Positions 47,739 to 56,784 of a DNA stretch of 64,000 nucleotides are shown here, in pieces. This DNA is from Variovorax sp. YR216 (GTDB lineage Bacteria > Pseudomonadota > Gammaproteobacteria > Burkholderiales > Burkholderiaceae_C): positions 620,001 through 684,000 of the forward strand of contig NZ_FNRO01000002.1 of the NCBI RefSeq assembly GCF_900107745.1, in the 5' to 3' direction. Position numbers and translations under genes: made by a program. The notes under the pieces were generated by a model, which worked only from the letters and a program-made list of their open reading frames with translations, did no database searches and was not told the origin of the DNA. The stretch's first letter is position 1. The number at the start of each line of letters is the position of its first letter.

Positions 47739-47755
47739 AAATCGCTAGATGGAAC

Positions 47756-47791
47756 AACGGCTTACGCTCACAAGGCGTAGGCCGTTTTTCT
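47756..47791 (+). terminator. Terminator downstream of tRNA-Pro
   Basis: AACGGCTTACGC, a 7-nt loop, GCGTAGGCCGTT (one G-T pair), then a T-run. It lies 18 bp beyond the tRNA CCA end, inside the element side of the junction. Confidence 0.85.
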
Positions 47792-47834
47792 TTGGCTTTG
47801 ACAAATTCGTAGGTCTTTGACAAACCGGGGGCAC

Positions 47835-48971
47835 TCAGCCCTTCTCGCGCCCCCCGATCGCCGAGGGCAGCGGGGTGGAAGAGGGCACCTTCCGCCGGTA
47901 CACCCGCTTCGTGACCTTCACGTCCTCGTGATGCAGTAGCTCCTGTGCGGCCACATCCGAAACAGAATCCGAAGCCGCCTTCGCCCGCATGTCGTGGAAG
48001 GTGATCTCCCGCGGCCCGAGCTTCAGTTTCACGCGCACTGCCCGCCACAGGCTCTTGAAGGCTTCCTTCCCGTACGGCTTGCCGTGCTTCGTGATGAACA
48101 GGAAGTCGCTCGGCAGGCTGGCAGCGCCGCCGCGGTTCCTCTTCCGCAGCTCGAGCGCCCGGCGCAGCGCCCTCCAAAGGTCCGGCGTCATCGTGTAGGT
48201 CTTCGACGTGTGCCCCAGCTCGTTGCGCTTCTTCGTCACCCGCAGCTCGAGCTGGTGCTCGTCGAAGTCCCCGATCCGGATGTCGAAGATCATTCCCTCG
48301 CGCGCGCCCGTCTGGGTCGAGATCTCCAGCATGCACTGCAGCACCGGGCTGGCCGCCGCATAGATGTCGGCGTACCGCTTGTCGCTCACGTACTGCGTGC
48401 GCGGTGCCTCGGGCAGGTACTCGATGCCCTCGCACGGGTTGAACGTCGTCAGGCCCCAGCGCACCCGCGCCAGCCGGAAGATCCTCGACAGCAGCTGGAT
48501 GTCCTTGTTGGCCGACGCGGCCCGTTCCCGGTTGTCGTGAAGGTGCTGCGTGATGGTCACCGCGCTCAGATACCCCACCACCAGGCCCTGCGCCTCCGTC
48601 TTCGGATACCGCTTCGAGCCGAAGGCCGGCCGCAGCCGGCGGATGCGACCCTGGTATTCCTTCTTCGTTTCCGCCCGCGTGAACTTGGGCAGCTCATCAC
48701 CCACGTACTTGCGAATCAGCTCCTCCACCGTACCTACGATCTCGTACTCGGGCACCGTGGCCACGAGAGCAGGCGAAATGTGCTTCTCCCACCACAGGCG
48801 CGCCGCCACCGGCGTGTCGCCACAGCACATGGACATCCCCGCGGCCTGCAGCCGCTGCTGGATCTCCTTCGTCAGCCCGTCGGTGCCGCGCCAGTACCAC
48901 TTGCTCCCGACCTTCCGCATGCCCCGCGGCAGGTCGGGAATCTTCCGGTTAACCGTGCGTGGCCGCGGCAT
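47835..48971 (-). CDS. int: Tyrosine recombinase (phage-type integrase)
   Basis: 378 aa from the ATG at 48971, with AAGGA upstream; a longer start overlapping the next gene is less likely. Catalytic residues: Arg224 in QTGAREGMIFDIR, His326-x-x-Arg329 in TFHDMRAKA, His348 and the nucleophile Tyr358 in HHEDVKVTKRVYRR. N-terminal arm-binding region present (residues 1 to about 95). It reads toward the tRNA, as is usual for tRNA-integrating elements. Confidence 0.95.
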   Translation of the reverse strand: MPRPRTVNRKIPDLPRGMRKVGSKWYWRGTDGLTKEIQQRLQAAGMSMCCGDTPVAARLWWEKHISPALVATVPEYEIVGTVEELIRKYVGDELPKFTRAETKKEYQGRIRRLRPAFGSKRYPKTEAQGLVVGYLSAVTITQHLHDNRERAASANKDIQLLSRIFRLARVRWGLTTFNPCEGIEYLPEAPRTQYVSDKRYADIYAAASPVLQCMLEISTQTGAREGMIFDIRIGDFDEHQLELRVTKKRNELGHTSKTYTMTPDLWRALRRALELRKRNRGGAASLPSDFLFITKHGKPYGKEAFKSLWRAVRVKLKLGPREITFHDMRAKAASDSVSDVAAQELLHHEDVKVTKRVYRRKVPSSTPLPSAIGGREKG

Positions 48972-49173
48972 CGTCGATTTCCTTCGAAAGCCTCGCAAAG
49001 GAGCGGATCGCGGTCATCGCGGACTCCATGCGGGTCAGATTCTGGGCGTCGAGCTCCACCGTGGTCCATCGGTGCCCGCACGCATCGCAGCTGCGCAGGC
49101 GCACCACCTTCGAGTGCGCCGAGCGCGTGCTCATGACCCGTTGCTCAGGGCTGGTACAGGCAGGGCACTTCAT
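48949..49173 (-). CDS. NrdR-like zinc-ribbon protein
   Basis: 74 aa. MKCPACTSPEQRVMSTR and LRSCDACGHRWTTVELD form a CxxC...CxxC zinc ribbon resembling the N-terminus of NrdR and the Ogr family. No ATP-cone domain follows, so it is not NrdR itself. Its stop lies within the integrase start region; its ATG overlaps the upstream kinase stop. Probably a small DNA-binding regulator of the element. Confidence 0.7.
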   Translation of the reverse strand: MKCPACTSPEQRVMSTRSAHSKVVRLRSCDACGHRWTTVELDAQNLTRMESAMTAIRSFARLSKEIDDAAATHG

Positions 49174-49838
49174 GTCGATACGCCCGCGCCACCGGCCAGC
49201 TCGGCAACCACTTGCAGCGTCGCCGCCGCCAGCGTCTCCAGGCTCCCATCGTTCACGATGTCTGCATCGGCCTTGATGCGCAGATGCTGCTCGCTCGCAT
49301 GCGCCGCGGTATCCGCCGCGAGCGGCCGGGCATCCGGGCGGTGCACCCGAACTACATGCGCCTCAAGCCCGCGCAGCACCCGCTCCTCGACCTGGTCGCG
49401 CAGGTCGGTGACCACGATGCGCTTCCACCCGATGCCGATCTGCCGCCTGATCCAGCGGTCCACGATGTCGGCGTAGTAGCTCTGGTTGAACCGCCGCTGA
49501 TACGTCGCCCAGCGCTGCAGCGCCCACCTCGGGCTGCGCGGCTCGACCAGGCTCTCGCCGCTGTCCACACACCAATGCATGAAGCCCGGCACATTACACA
49601 TGCCCGCCGCCAGCGCCGGAATCGGCAGCTCCTTGGTCGGCCGATGCGTCAGCATGCGCTGGTCGATGCGCCAGGCCTCCGACACCTCGCGCCGCAGAGC
49701 GTCGGCGAAGGCGATGCTCGCAAAGCCATGTCGCGGCGCCAGCACCTGCGCCACCGTGTCCTTGCCGACATCCGGGTAGCCGGTCAGCGCCAGGATGAAC
49801 GGCTTCCGCGCGCCGAGCTTCTGAAGAAACGTGTCCAT
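49170..49838 (-). CDS. Phage-type deoxynucleoside monophosphate kinase-like protein
   Basis: 222 aa from the ATG at 49838, with GGAGAG upstream. P-loop ALTGYPDVGKDTVAQVL at about residues 16-32, then FADALRREV and VVTDLRDQVEERVLR, a pattern seen in T4 gp1-like dNMP kinases of phages. It would raise dNTP supply or handle modified nucleotides during replication of the element. It overlaps the zinc-ribbon gene by 4 bp. Confidence 0.75.
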   Translation of the reverse strand: MDTFLQKLGARKPFILALTGYPDVGKDTVAQVLAPRHGFASIAFADALRREVSEAWRIDQRMLTHRPTKELPIPALAAGMCNVPGFMHWCVDSGESLVEPRSPRWALQRWATYQRRFNQSYYADIVDRWIRRQIGIGWKRIVVTDLRDQVEERVLRGLEAHVVRVHRPDARPLAADTAAHASEQHLRIKADADIVNDGSLETLAAATLQVVAELAGGAGVST

Positions 49839-49888
49839 GTAGTTCTCTCCCTGCAGTTGAAAAATTCGGGCCGGTGACACGGCCCACG

Positions 49889-50092
49889 TCATCTACCGGC
49901 TCGCGCCGGCATCGGCACCACCGTCCCCAGATCCAGCCGGCCTTGCCCCGTCTCGGCATCGCGCAGCGCCTCGGCCCGCTCGCGCTTCACGCGCGCAAAC
50001 GTCCTGCGGATATCCGTGTCCACCGCGGTCCGGTACCGAAATCCCTTGTCCTTCACGCCCAGCGAAGGCAAGGTCACCCGCGCCGCGCTCAC
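49889..50092 (-). CDS. Small element protein of unknown function
   Basis: 67 aa from the GTG at 50092, which overlaps the stop of the upstream small gene (GTGA). Basic, helical, with TDIRRTFARVKRERAEAL. No family recognised. The tight overlap and its codon use support coding. Confidence 0.6.
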   Translation of the reverse strand: MSAARVTLPSLGVKDKGFRYRTAVDTDIRRTFARVKRERAEALRDAETGQGRLDLGTVVPMPARAGR

Positions 50093-50235
50093 AGCGTCCT
50101 CCGCACGCTCAGCAGCCGCACCCCGCCAAACCGGTCGAACGCCATCCCTTCCGCCGCCGCGCACGACACAGCGAGCTGCGTGTAGCGGTAGAACACCCCG
50201 TTCGCATCGATCACCTTCACGAAAAACGCACGCAT
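50089..50235 (-). CDS. Very small element protein of unknown function
   Basis: 48 aa. Begins MRAFFVKVIDANGVFYRYTQ; GGAAGGA lies 5 nt before the ATG. It ends in a GTGA overlap with the next gene. Size and strand match the module, but the family is not known. Confidence 0.55.
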   Translation of the reverse strand: MRAFFVKVIDANGVFYRYTQLAVSCAAAEGMAFDRFGGVRLLSVRRTL

Positions 50236-50268
50236 ACCAGTCCTTCCCTGTGGTTGTGGTTGATGAAA

Positions 50269-53129
50269 TCACTGCACCCGCGCGCCGCGCTCGAACACCC
50301 AGCAGTGCACCGTCTTCGGCACCTCCTGGCTGTCGTCGCTGCGCACGCGGATGGCGCTGTTCACCGACTTGATGTCGACGAACCGTCGCTTCTTGCTGGT
50401 GCGAAGCACCTTCTTCAGATCGCCCAGCAGCGGCACCTGCTGCCGGTGCGCGCTGGCCTTCTCGACGAACTCGTTCAGGTTCACCGCGATCTGCTGCTCG
50501 TCGCGGCTGTGGTTCAGCAGCGGCCGCTCGAAGTGCTCGCCCTTGAGCGTGGTCACGCCCAGGCCGTCGAGGTAGTCGAAGGCCTCCCAGAACTCGTGCA
50601 CCAGCGGGTGGTCGGCATTGATCGACGCCTGCCGCTCGCGCGCCATCGCCACGACCTGGTTGCGCACTTGGTCGAACTGCTCGTCGGTCAGCGACACCAC
50701 GCGGCGCATCGCGCTGGCCATCGCCAGCAACTGCGCGTGATTCTTCGCGATGCGCGGCTTGTAGATCCCGTCCTGCGCCAGCAGAAACTGGATCTGCTCG
50801 TCGTGCGTGCCGGCCAGCTCCGCCATCACTTCCGCCTCACGCCGCAGCGCCGCCAGGATGAAGCCGCTGACCTGCTCGATCTCCACCTTCTCCAGCGCCT
50901 TGGCGCTCTCGTAGCTCGCCGGCGTGAAGCCGCGCGTGTCGAAAGTCATGTGGCAGATTCGCTCCATGATCGCCTGCGAGGCGCTCACCTGGTTGTTCTG
51001 GCTGATGACGATCGACGCCTTGAACAGCGGGTCGTAGGTCTCATTGCCGCCCGTCCGCACGCCCGTCGTGCGAATGCTGTTGCCGTTGTACGCATCCTTC
51101 AGCTCGTCCCAGTCGAACGACTTCACATGCGCCTGGCCGCCGCTCTTCGTCTCGCGGTCCGACTCGATCAGCACGATCGGCAGGTTGCTCACCTGCGTGA
51201 ACGTGCGCAGCCGGCCCGCCGCCGTCGACTTCGACGGATCGAACCCCTCGTAGTCCCGCCCAAACAGCTTCCACAGGAACTGGATCAGCGTCGTCTTGCC
51301 CGACCCCGGTTCGCCCACGATCTCCAGAAACGGAAAGCTCTCTTGTTCTGCGCGAACCTGCTCGGCAAAGAGGCTGCCAAACCAGAAGGCGAGGGCGATG
51401 TACCCCTTGGCCCCGAACGCCGCCCACAGGTGCCGCTGCCAACTGCGGTCGTAGCCTTCGCGGTCCGCGTTGATCCGCAGCTTGATGGATTTCTGGAGCG
51501 ACTTGATCGACAGCTTGTCGATGTCGAAGTAGTCCTCCGCATTCACTTGGTGGATCTGACCGCCGCGAACTGCCACCTTGCCGAGCAGGTAGGTCCTGTG
51601 CTGCGCGCTGTAACCCACGAAATCTACGGTCTGCACCTCCTTCGGATGATCGAGCTGCCACTGCAGGATCTTCTTGAGCTGCTGGCTGTTGCCACTGAAC
51701 ATCGCGCCCGGCGCCATGTGCAGCAGCCGCTTCTCGAACTCGCTCGACGTCGTGAGCTGCCCCGCGGTGAAGGTGCCCTTGACCGCCGGCCCGTCGTGCG
51801 GAAACGAGATCCGGAAGTAGTACCAGGCCTCGTCTGTCACCTCGTTGCGCTGGTAGTACAGCGCCTGCGGGTGACAGTTGGCGATCTGCTGCAGCGTATG
51901 TGATTCCAGCAAGGCCTTGTCGCGCTGCTCGTCCTCGTCCAGTTCGCTCTCGCGCCCCTCCTTGATCGCATCACGCAGCGCGTCCCGCGCCTTGCCGTAG
52001 CGGTCCAGGTCCAGCTTGAACCACCAGAGCCGGTTGCCGTAGTCGAAGTCGAATTCCGCTCGCCCGGTGTGCCCGTAAATCAGCAGCGCCTTCTCCTGCG
52101 CCGTGGCGGCCAGCAGCAGGGCGCCCTCGTGCCGGTAGCGCTGCAGGTCCGCCTCCTCGAGGCGGCCGCGCTGGTGCAGGTCGTTCCAGTCAGCCTTGGC
52201 CTTGCCCCGCTGCGGAATTTGCGCGGCGGCGCAAGTCCACGCGGCCTCGCGCGCCCGCGCCACATGCTTGAGCGTGAAGTCCCGGCCCGCCTTGTCGCCA
52301 TCCAGCGCCCAGATCAGCAGAGGCCTGGCCACCTGCCCATCTTGGCCCGCGATGACGGCTTCCAGCGCGGCCAGCGCCTTCTCGGGGTAGTTGTTGCAGC
52401 TCAGCAGCGCGACGGCCGCAATGCCGTGGTGCGCCAGCGCGATTGCGTCGAAGATGCCCTCCACCAGCCAGAGCTCGGCCGGTGGCGGTTGCTGCGTAGG
52501 CACCCCCGGGTTGTCGGTGCCCGCGGCGCGCATGGCCTTCTGCAGCGCGTCGGACAGCACCGATTCCGGCGAGGCCTCCGCTGGCGCCTTGAACGACAGT
52601 GAAGGCATCGCCCACCAGTGCCCTGCATAGCTCCCGCCTTGAAGTGCGCCTTCTTCTTCCCGAAGCGCTGCGGCCGGTCGATGATCCGCTCCCACCAGGT
52701 CACGCCCACCTGAAAGCGCACCGTGCTGCTGCTCGCGCCGCGCCCCTGGTCGGCGCGCGGGTCCGCATACGTTTCCTGCGTGTACAGGCCCTGGATCAGC
52801 GCCAGGTCGAAGCCGCGGCCGAGCCGCAGGTAGGCATCCGCCGCGGCGTTGGGGTTGCGCTGCTCCGCGGGCTTGACCTCCTCAGGCTTCTGAAACCGAT
52901 CCGTCCAGCTCTCGAACAGATCCGGGTACAGCTCCTTTGCGTGCGCCTCGTAGCCGCAGTTGTTGTTGCGCTGGCACCGCACCACCCAGGGGCTCGCCGC
53001 GTAGGTCCACATCGACTGGTCGCCGCATTGGGGACATACGCCTTCCTGCAGGTACTTGCCGCCGGCTTTCAGCTTGAACTGGTAGTCCTGTGTCAGCCGC
53101 GCGGCGATGTCGTCCAGAAGATCGGCCAT
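50269..53129 (-). pseudogene. Primase-helicase of the element, split by a frameshift
   Basis: Two frames together make a 953-residue primase-helicase. The first frame (53129 down to about 52638, MADLLDDIAARL) carries a zinc motif with Cys32, Cys35, Cys52 and Cys58. The second (about 52638 to 50269) begins GGSYAGHWWAMPSLSF and has a TOPRIM segment (WLVEGIFDAIALA, IWALDGDKAGRD) then a P-loop helicase with EIVGEPGSGKTTLIQF. The join needs one extra G after TTCAAG (AHFK/GGSYAG), so one base is missing. No slippery heptamer is seen. It may be a real mutation or a sequencing error. The first frame alone stops after 242 aa at 52401. Confidence 0.8.
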
Positions 53130-53192
53130 CGCGTCACCCGCCTCGTGTATGGCGCAGGTCGAGCCGCTGCACCGGAATCTGTTGCCCGGCGC

Positions 53193-53582
53193 TCACGAGT
53201 TCCTGTCCTCCGTCCGGGTGGCTGGGGCGAGGACCGTGGCTGGGGCGCACTCAATGTCGTGCGCTGCGTCCAGCAAGCGGGCGGCTAGTTCGCGCAGCGC
53301 GTTGGGGTCGAGCCGCAGCGTGAGTTTGGCGTCCGTCCATCTGCCAACTGAGATTTGCAGTTCTGCCAGATCGACGCCGGCGTCTCGGAAGACGATGGCA
53401 CCACCCAGCGGCGAGCTGTGGGTGTCGCTGGGATCCTGGCGATCCGACGACGGAACGCCAGCGTAGGCGTCGGTATCCGAGGGGCCGAAACGGCGCTGCC
53501 ATTCGTGACCGGCAGAAGCCAAATACAGCGGACGAGGTGTGTGAGGCGGCGCGTTGTGAGTTCCAGGTGCCAGTTCGTTCAT
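53193..53582 (-). CDS. Element protein of unknown function
   Basis: 129 aa. The C-terminal half (LTLRLDPNALRELAARLLDA) looks like a small alpha/beta or helical domain; the N-terminal half is Pro/Ser-rich. No family recognised. It lies between the primase-helicase and the Ogr-type gene on the same strand. Confidence 0.6.
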   Translation of the reverse strand: MNELAPGTHNAPPHTPRPLYLASAGHEWQRRFGPSDTDAYAGVPSSDRQDPSDTHSSPLGGAIVFRDAGVDLAELQISVGRWTDAKLTLRLDPNALRELAARLLDAAHDIECAPATVLAPATRTEDRNS

Positions 53583-53673
53583 GTTGAAAACCTCCAGGCT
53601 GAGCGAGTCCCGCAGAGCCTCCGAACAGGCACCGCAGGGGTGGATTGGTGAAAAGGGAAGGAGCCCCGACCGG

Positions 53674-53988
53674 CTATGAAGGCCCGTCAGTCGCGAACAG
53701 GTCGCGCGTGTACGGCTGCGGCCGGCGTGGCTCGTACTCGCTGGTCGTGGGGCCGCGTAGCTGCGCCATGATCACGTCGCGGCGGATGTGCGCCGACAGC
53801 GGCAGCACCACCGTCGCATTCGGGATCGCGGACGGAGATAGCGTGATGTCCGCCTCCGTCGTCGCGCGCCACGAGTGCCCGCAATTGATGTTCTTGCACA
53901 CTACGTAGTGCCGCGTCACCGTCGACGAGACGGCCTCCGACGTCAGGATGGCGCTGACGCTGTTGCAGTGGGGGCAGCGCAACCTCAT
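53674..53988 (-). CDS. Ogr/Delta-like zinc-finger protein
   Basis: 104 aa. MRLRCPHCNSVSAILTSEAV and YVVCKNINCGHSWRATTEAD reproduce the Ogr/Delta zinc finger (CxxC...CxxxxC), found in P2 ogr and P4 delta, which activate late promoters of the helper. The finger in a P4-like satellite would let the element use a helper phage. Here it has a longer C-terminal tail than P2 ogr (72 aa). Confidence 0.82.
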   Translation of the reverse strand: MRLRCPHCNSVSAILTSEAVSSTVTRHYVVCKNINCGHSWRATTEADITLSPSAIPNATVVLPLSAHIRRDVIMAQLRGPTTSEYEPRRPQPYTRDLFATDGPS

Positions 53989-54185
53989 GCCTCATCCCTC
54001 GGTTGATTGCGCGGCACCAAGTGCAGAGCGCGCGGGCTGCCGGTGCCTTGCCGCACCAGTTGCCGCAGCCGGCTCTTCGCCAGCCATTCAACGACCTGGT
54101 CGATCGATGCAAGGCCCTGCTGCACCCGCACCCGCTCGAACAGCTCGCGCTCGGCATCGGTCAGCGTCACCTGAAGCTCCGGCAT
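53985..54185 (-). CDS. Small helical regulator-like protein
   Basis: 66 aa. MPELQVTLTDAERELFERVR and IDQVVEWLAKSRLRQLV suggest a ribbon-helix-helix or similar small DNA-binding protein. It overlaps the Ogr-like gene by 4 bp (ATGA). Confidence 0.55.
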   Translation of the reverse strand: MPELQVTLTDAERELFERVRVQQGLASIDQVVEWLAKSRLRQLVRQGTGSPRALHLVPRNQPRDEA

Positions 54186-54225
54186 GGCGATCCGCTGCTT
54201 TTAGTCTGCGCAAAAGCACATGGCT

Positions 54226-54417
54226 TTATGCCGCCGCGGGTTCGACACTGCTGCCCACGTCCAGCAGCTGCTCGGCCTGGCGCAGTGCCAGTGTGCGGAG
54301 CAGCTTGCCGAGCTGCTCGCCCTGGTAGTTGGCGAGCGCCACGAGCAGGGCGTGCTCGTAGTCGTCCAGGCACAGGGTGACGCGATGGTCGCGCACACGT
54401 TTCGGGTCGGGATACAT
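54226..54417 (-). CDS. Small ribbon-helix-helix-like protein
   Basis: 63 aa. RVRDHRVTLCLDDYEHALLV and YQGEQLGKLLRTLALRQA fit a ribbon-helix-helix fold (short basic strand, then two helices). Probable DNA-binding; family not certain. Confidence 0.55.
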   Translation of the reverse strand: MYPDPKRVRDHRVTLCLDDYEHALLVALANYQGEQLGKLLRTLALRQAEQLLDVGSSVEPAAA

Positions 54418-54457
54418 GTCGAACTTCCGGGGAGAGCAAAAGCAATGTCGAGCGTCG

Positions 54458-54997
54458 TCAGATTCCTTGTAGGCCGGGCTGCCTCAACGTGCGGCCGATC
54501 TCGTCCATGGAGGGGCAAGGCATTGCCAGCAGACGGGAGACCTGTTGAAGCTGTTGGTGAATGGCTGTCCGAAGCCCTGGGGCCGTGGCCTGCTGCAGTT
54601 CGCGAAGCAGCGTCGAGCGCAGCTTGTGCAGCGAGATCCGCTGACCGACCGTGGTGGGGCGTACCTCATGCGGCAGTACGCGGCCCTCCAGCACATCGAG
54701 GACCCATTGACGGAAGGCTTTGGCACGCTCGGTGCGTGCGAGCATGGCGAGGAGGTAGCAGCCGCGCGGGCTGAAGATGCGGACGGGTTGGATGCCGCCG
54801 GCGGTAGGCAGGTCGAGGATCTGGGTCATGTCCTCGCTGAACTCGTCGGCGTTGCGGGTGTAGAGATTGGTGACGTCGGCAGCGGGGTTCAAGTACCCCA
54901 AGGCACTTGCAACTTGCAAGCCCCTTAGCCATGGCACGTTGTGGATGTCGACGACGTCGAAGTCGACGTTCTCAAAGGTGAGGATGGCGTTCGCCAT
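54458..54997 (-). CDS. BRO-N-like (antirepressor-type) protein
   Basis: 179 aa. N-terminal BRO-N-like domain: VDIHNVPWLRGLQVASALGY, FSPRGCYLLAMLARTERAKA and FRQWVLDVLEGRVLP are the usual order. Such domains bind DNA and act as antirepressors in phages. The C-terminal third is helical. GGGAG precedes the ATG. Confidence 0.8.
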   Translation of the reverse strand: MANAILTFENVDFDVVDIHNVPWLRGLQVASALGYLNPAADVTNLYTRNADEFSEDMTQILDLPTAGGIQPVRIFSPRGCYLLAMLARTERAKAFRQWVLDVLEGRVLPHEVRPTTVGQRISLHKLRSTLLRELQQATAPGLRTAIHQQLQQVSRLLAMPCPSMDEIGRTLRQPGLQGI

Positions 54998-55063
54998 TTG
55001 GTTAGCTCCCTGGTTGGCGGCCGCGGCGGTACCCGCTCTTCGGCCGAGGTTGTGAAAACGATC

Positions 55064-55258
55064 TCAGGTGGTCAGCGACCCGGTGTGCTCGCAATGCGCG
55101 AGGCCGCGCAGAAGCGCCAGCCTGCACACCGACGCAAGCGAGCGTTGCTCACGCTTGGCGAATTCTTCGATGCGAACCCGTTCGGCAGGCAAAAGGCGCA
55201 GGGGGATTGGTTTGCTCGTGAGAACGCCATTGGGGGCGCGGCGTTGAGGCTTCGTCAT
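55064..55258 (-). CDS. Small ribbon-helix-helix-like regulator
   Basis: 64 aa. KPIPLRLLPAERVRIEEFAK and RSLASVCRLALLRGL match a ribbon-helix-helix layout. It is divergent from the XRE repressor and first in the minus-strand module, the position of a Cro-like switch gene. Confidence 0.6.
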   Translation of the reverse strand: MTKPQRRAPNGVLTSKPIPLRLLPAERVRIEEFAKREQRSLASVCRLALLRGLAHCEHTGSLTT

Positions 55259-55315
55259 AGATATGCACCGGATATGCTCTGTGAAACAGAAAACTGCACT
55301 GTGCCGAAGAATCTA

Positions 55316-55331
55316 GTGCATATTAATGCAC
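55316..55331. promoter_or_regulatory. Palindromic operator between divergent regulators
   Basis: GTGCAT-ATTA-ATGCAC, perfect 6-bp arms. Related half-sites occur at 55262 (ATATGCACC) and 55272 (ATATGCTC). It lies in the 67-79 bp gap between the ribbon-helix-helix-like gene and the XRE repressor, so it is a likely binding site for the repressor. Confidence 0.55.
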
Positions 55332-55337
55332 CAGTCA

Positions 55338-55688
55338 ATGCCTAAGGGTGATGAATTGCGCACCTTTGTCGGCGCTCGCCTGAAAGAAGAGCGGGAGCGG
55401 CTAGGTCTCAGCCAAGCCGATTTCGCCGCCATTGGCGACGCGTCTAAACGCACCCAGATCCAATGGGAGAAGGGTGCCGCAGCGCCAAACGCCGAGTTCC
55501 TCGCCCTCGTTGCACAAGTCGGTGTCGACGTCCTTTACGTCGTTACGGGGCAGCGGACGCCGGCACCGTCGAACGCGCTGACGTCGGACGAGGCTGCGCT
55601 GGTCGAAAACTACAAGCACTCCGACGAAGAAGGCCGAGCCGCCGCCCGGAGGGTCCTTTCTTCGCTCGCGCAATCAAAGGCCGCCTGA
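55338..55688 (+). CDS. XRE-family (Cro/CI-type) repressor
   Basis: 116 aa from the ATG at 55338. HTH_3 domain at residues 6-65: RLKEERERLGLSQADFAAI, QIQWEKGAAAPNAEFLALVA. No peptidase domain, so not a LexA-type cleavable repressor. An in-frame ATG at 55326 falls inside the palindrome and is less likely; no Shine-Dalgarno is evident for either, as in leaderless repressor mRNAs. It is the only plus-strand gene of the regulatory module. Confidence 0.85.
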   Translation: MPKGDELRTFVGARLKEERERLGLSQADFAAIGDASKRTQIQWEKGAAAPNAEFLALVAQVGVDVLYVVTGQRTPAPSNALTSDEAALVENYKHSDEEGRAAARRVLSSLAQSKAA

Positions 55689-55911
55689 GGCTGCATTTCG
55701 CCTCGCAACGCATCCACGCCTGCCTGAGTGACGCTTCACCAATCTTTTTCGTCGTTGCTAGGGCTTCCTGTCTTTTTGTGATTCATTCAGATTGGGGAGG
55801 AAAGTGCAAGCGGTAAGCATCAAGATGAACGACAAGCCGGATCAGACGATGCGCTCATTGCCTTGAATGACGCGAGGCGTGCAACGCGAGTCGTGGCTTG
55901 CAGGAGGGAAC
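55689..55911. other. Boundary between regulatory module and cargo
   Basis: 223 bp with no gene I can support. Composition changes here from high GC to visibly lower GC. Only short open frames are present. Confidence 0.5.
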
Positions 55912-56784
55912 ATGGCAAACCGCGCTGTGGTGTGGGTCCCTGTTTTCGCGGCGCTTATCGCCGCAATTCCGCCTTTGATATCTGCGCTGAAGCCTTCTGG
56001 CGGAACTGGTGCAGGACCCCATATAGAAGGTGGCATTCACAGCGACGGTGGTCCGGTTGTGGTCGCCAACGGCTCAGTCTCAACCGGGTCAACAACAAAC
56101 ATCGTGAACAACTACTTCGACGGATACGTTCGCGGCCTTCGGATCCTGACTGGCCTTGGAGATCCCGTCTCTTCGCCGGTGGCTGCGAACCGCACAGGTG
56201 AGATGCCCATGGCGCAACATTCCGCCCAGCCTTCTTCGACTCGAAAGAATTCGCCAGAGCCATCAGAGCCGGCTAGCGCTAGGGGTGGTGAATCTGCTGG
56301 ATCGCTAGGGGAGTTGCGAACCTCGGAGCGGTCATCGATCTCGGACGAGGCAGAGCCATCGACAAGTATAGAAACCCCGCAGCAGGCAAATGAGCGGCGT
56401 GCCAAGGAGTTTGCTGAGAAGGAACTCAGCGCGGCCAGGAGCTATTCGGCGGGCATTCTTTCTGCGTTTCACTCGGGCGATACCGCCGAAATCGGACGAG
56501 AGGCGACCCGCGCCTTTCTGCAGACACACCCGCCCGACCGCCTGTATGAAGAGTACATAAAGCACATGGGAACAGCGGGGGTGCCGGTCAGGACACTTTC
56601 AAGTGGCATTCGGTTTGTCGAACCTCAGCCCGAGGATGGACCTGACGCCCTGCGGATAGAAGCGCGGTACGTCACGAAGTTCACGACGGGCACATTTGAC
56701 GAGCGCATCATTCTAACCAGGCAGTCGAAGGGAGCCGGTCGCTACAAACTCGCTGATTTCTTGCGAACGCAGATAGAGCGCTAA
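55912..56784 (+). CDS. Membrane-anchored protein of unknown function at the end of the defence operon
   Basis: 290 aa. AGGAGGG lies four bases before the ATG at 55912. One hydrophobic segment (about residues 5-27: VVWVPVFAALIAAIPPLIS) suggests an N-in single anchor. A Ser/Pro/Glu-rich linker (about 95-175) is followed by a folded C-terminal part (190-290, with ILSAFHSGDTAEIGREATRA and YVTKFTTGTFDERIILTR). No family recognised; the C-terminal fold recalls the DUF4019 type only loosely. Its 3' end overlaps the HNH gene by 4 bp, convergently. Confidence 0.65.
   Translation: MANRAVVWVPVFAALIAAIPPLISALKPSGGTGAGPHIEGGIHSDGGPVVVANGSVSTGSTTNIVNNYFDGYVRGLRILTGLGDPVSSPVAANRTGEMPMAQHSAQPSSTRKNSPEPSEPASARGGESAGSLGELRTSERSSISDEAEPSTSIETPQQANERRAKEFAEKELSAARSYSAGILSAFHSGDTAEIGREATRAFLQTHPPDRLYEEYIKHMGTAGVPVRTLSSGIRFVEPQPEDGPDALRIEARYVTKFTTGTFDERIILTRQSKGAGRYKLADFLRTQIER

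Noticed and set aside
52600..52680. Programmed -1 frameshifting in the primase-helicase
   Set aside because: The junction (TTCAAGGCGGG) lacks an X-XXY-YYZ slippery heptamer, and no strong pseudoknot is evident. A lost base is simpler.
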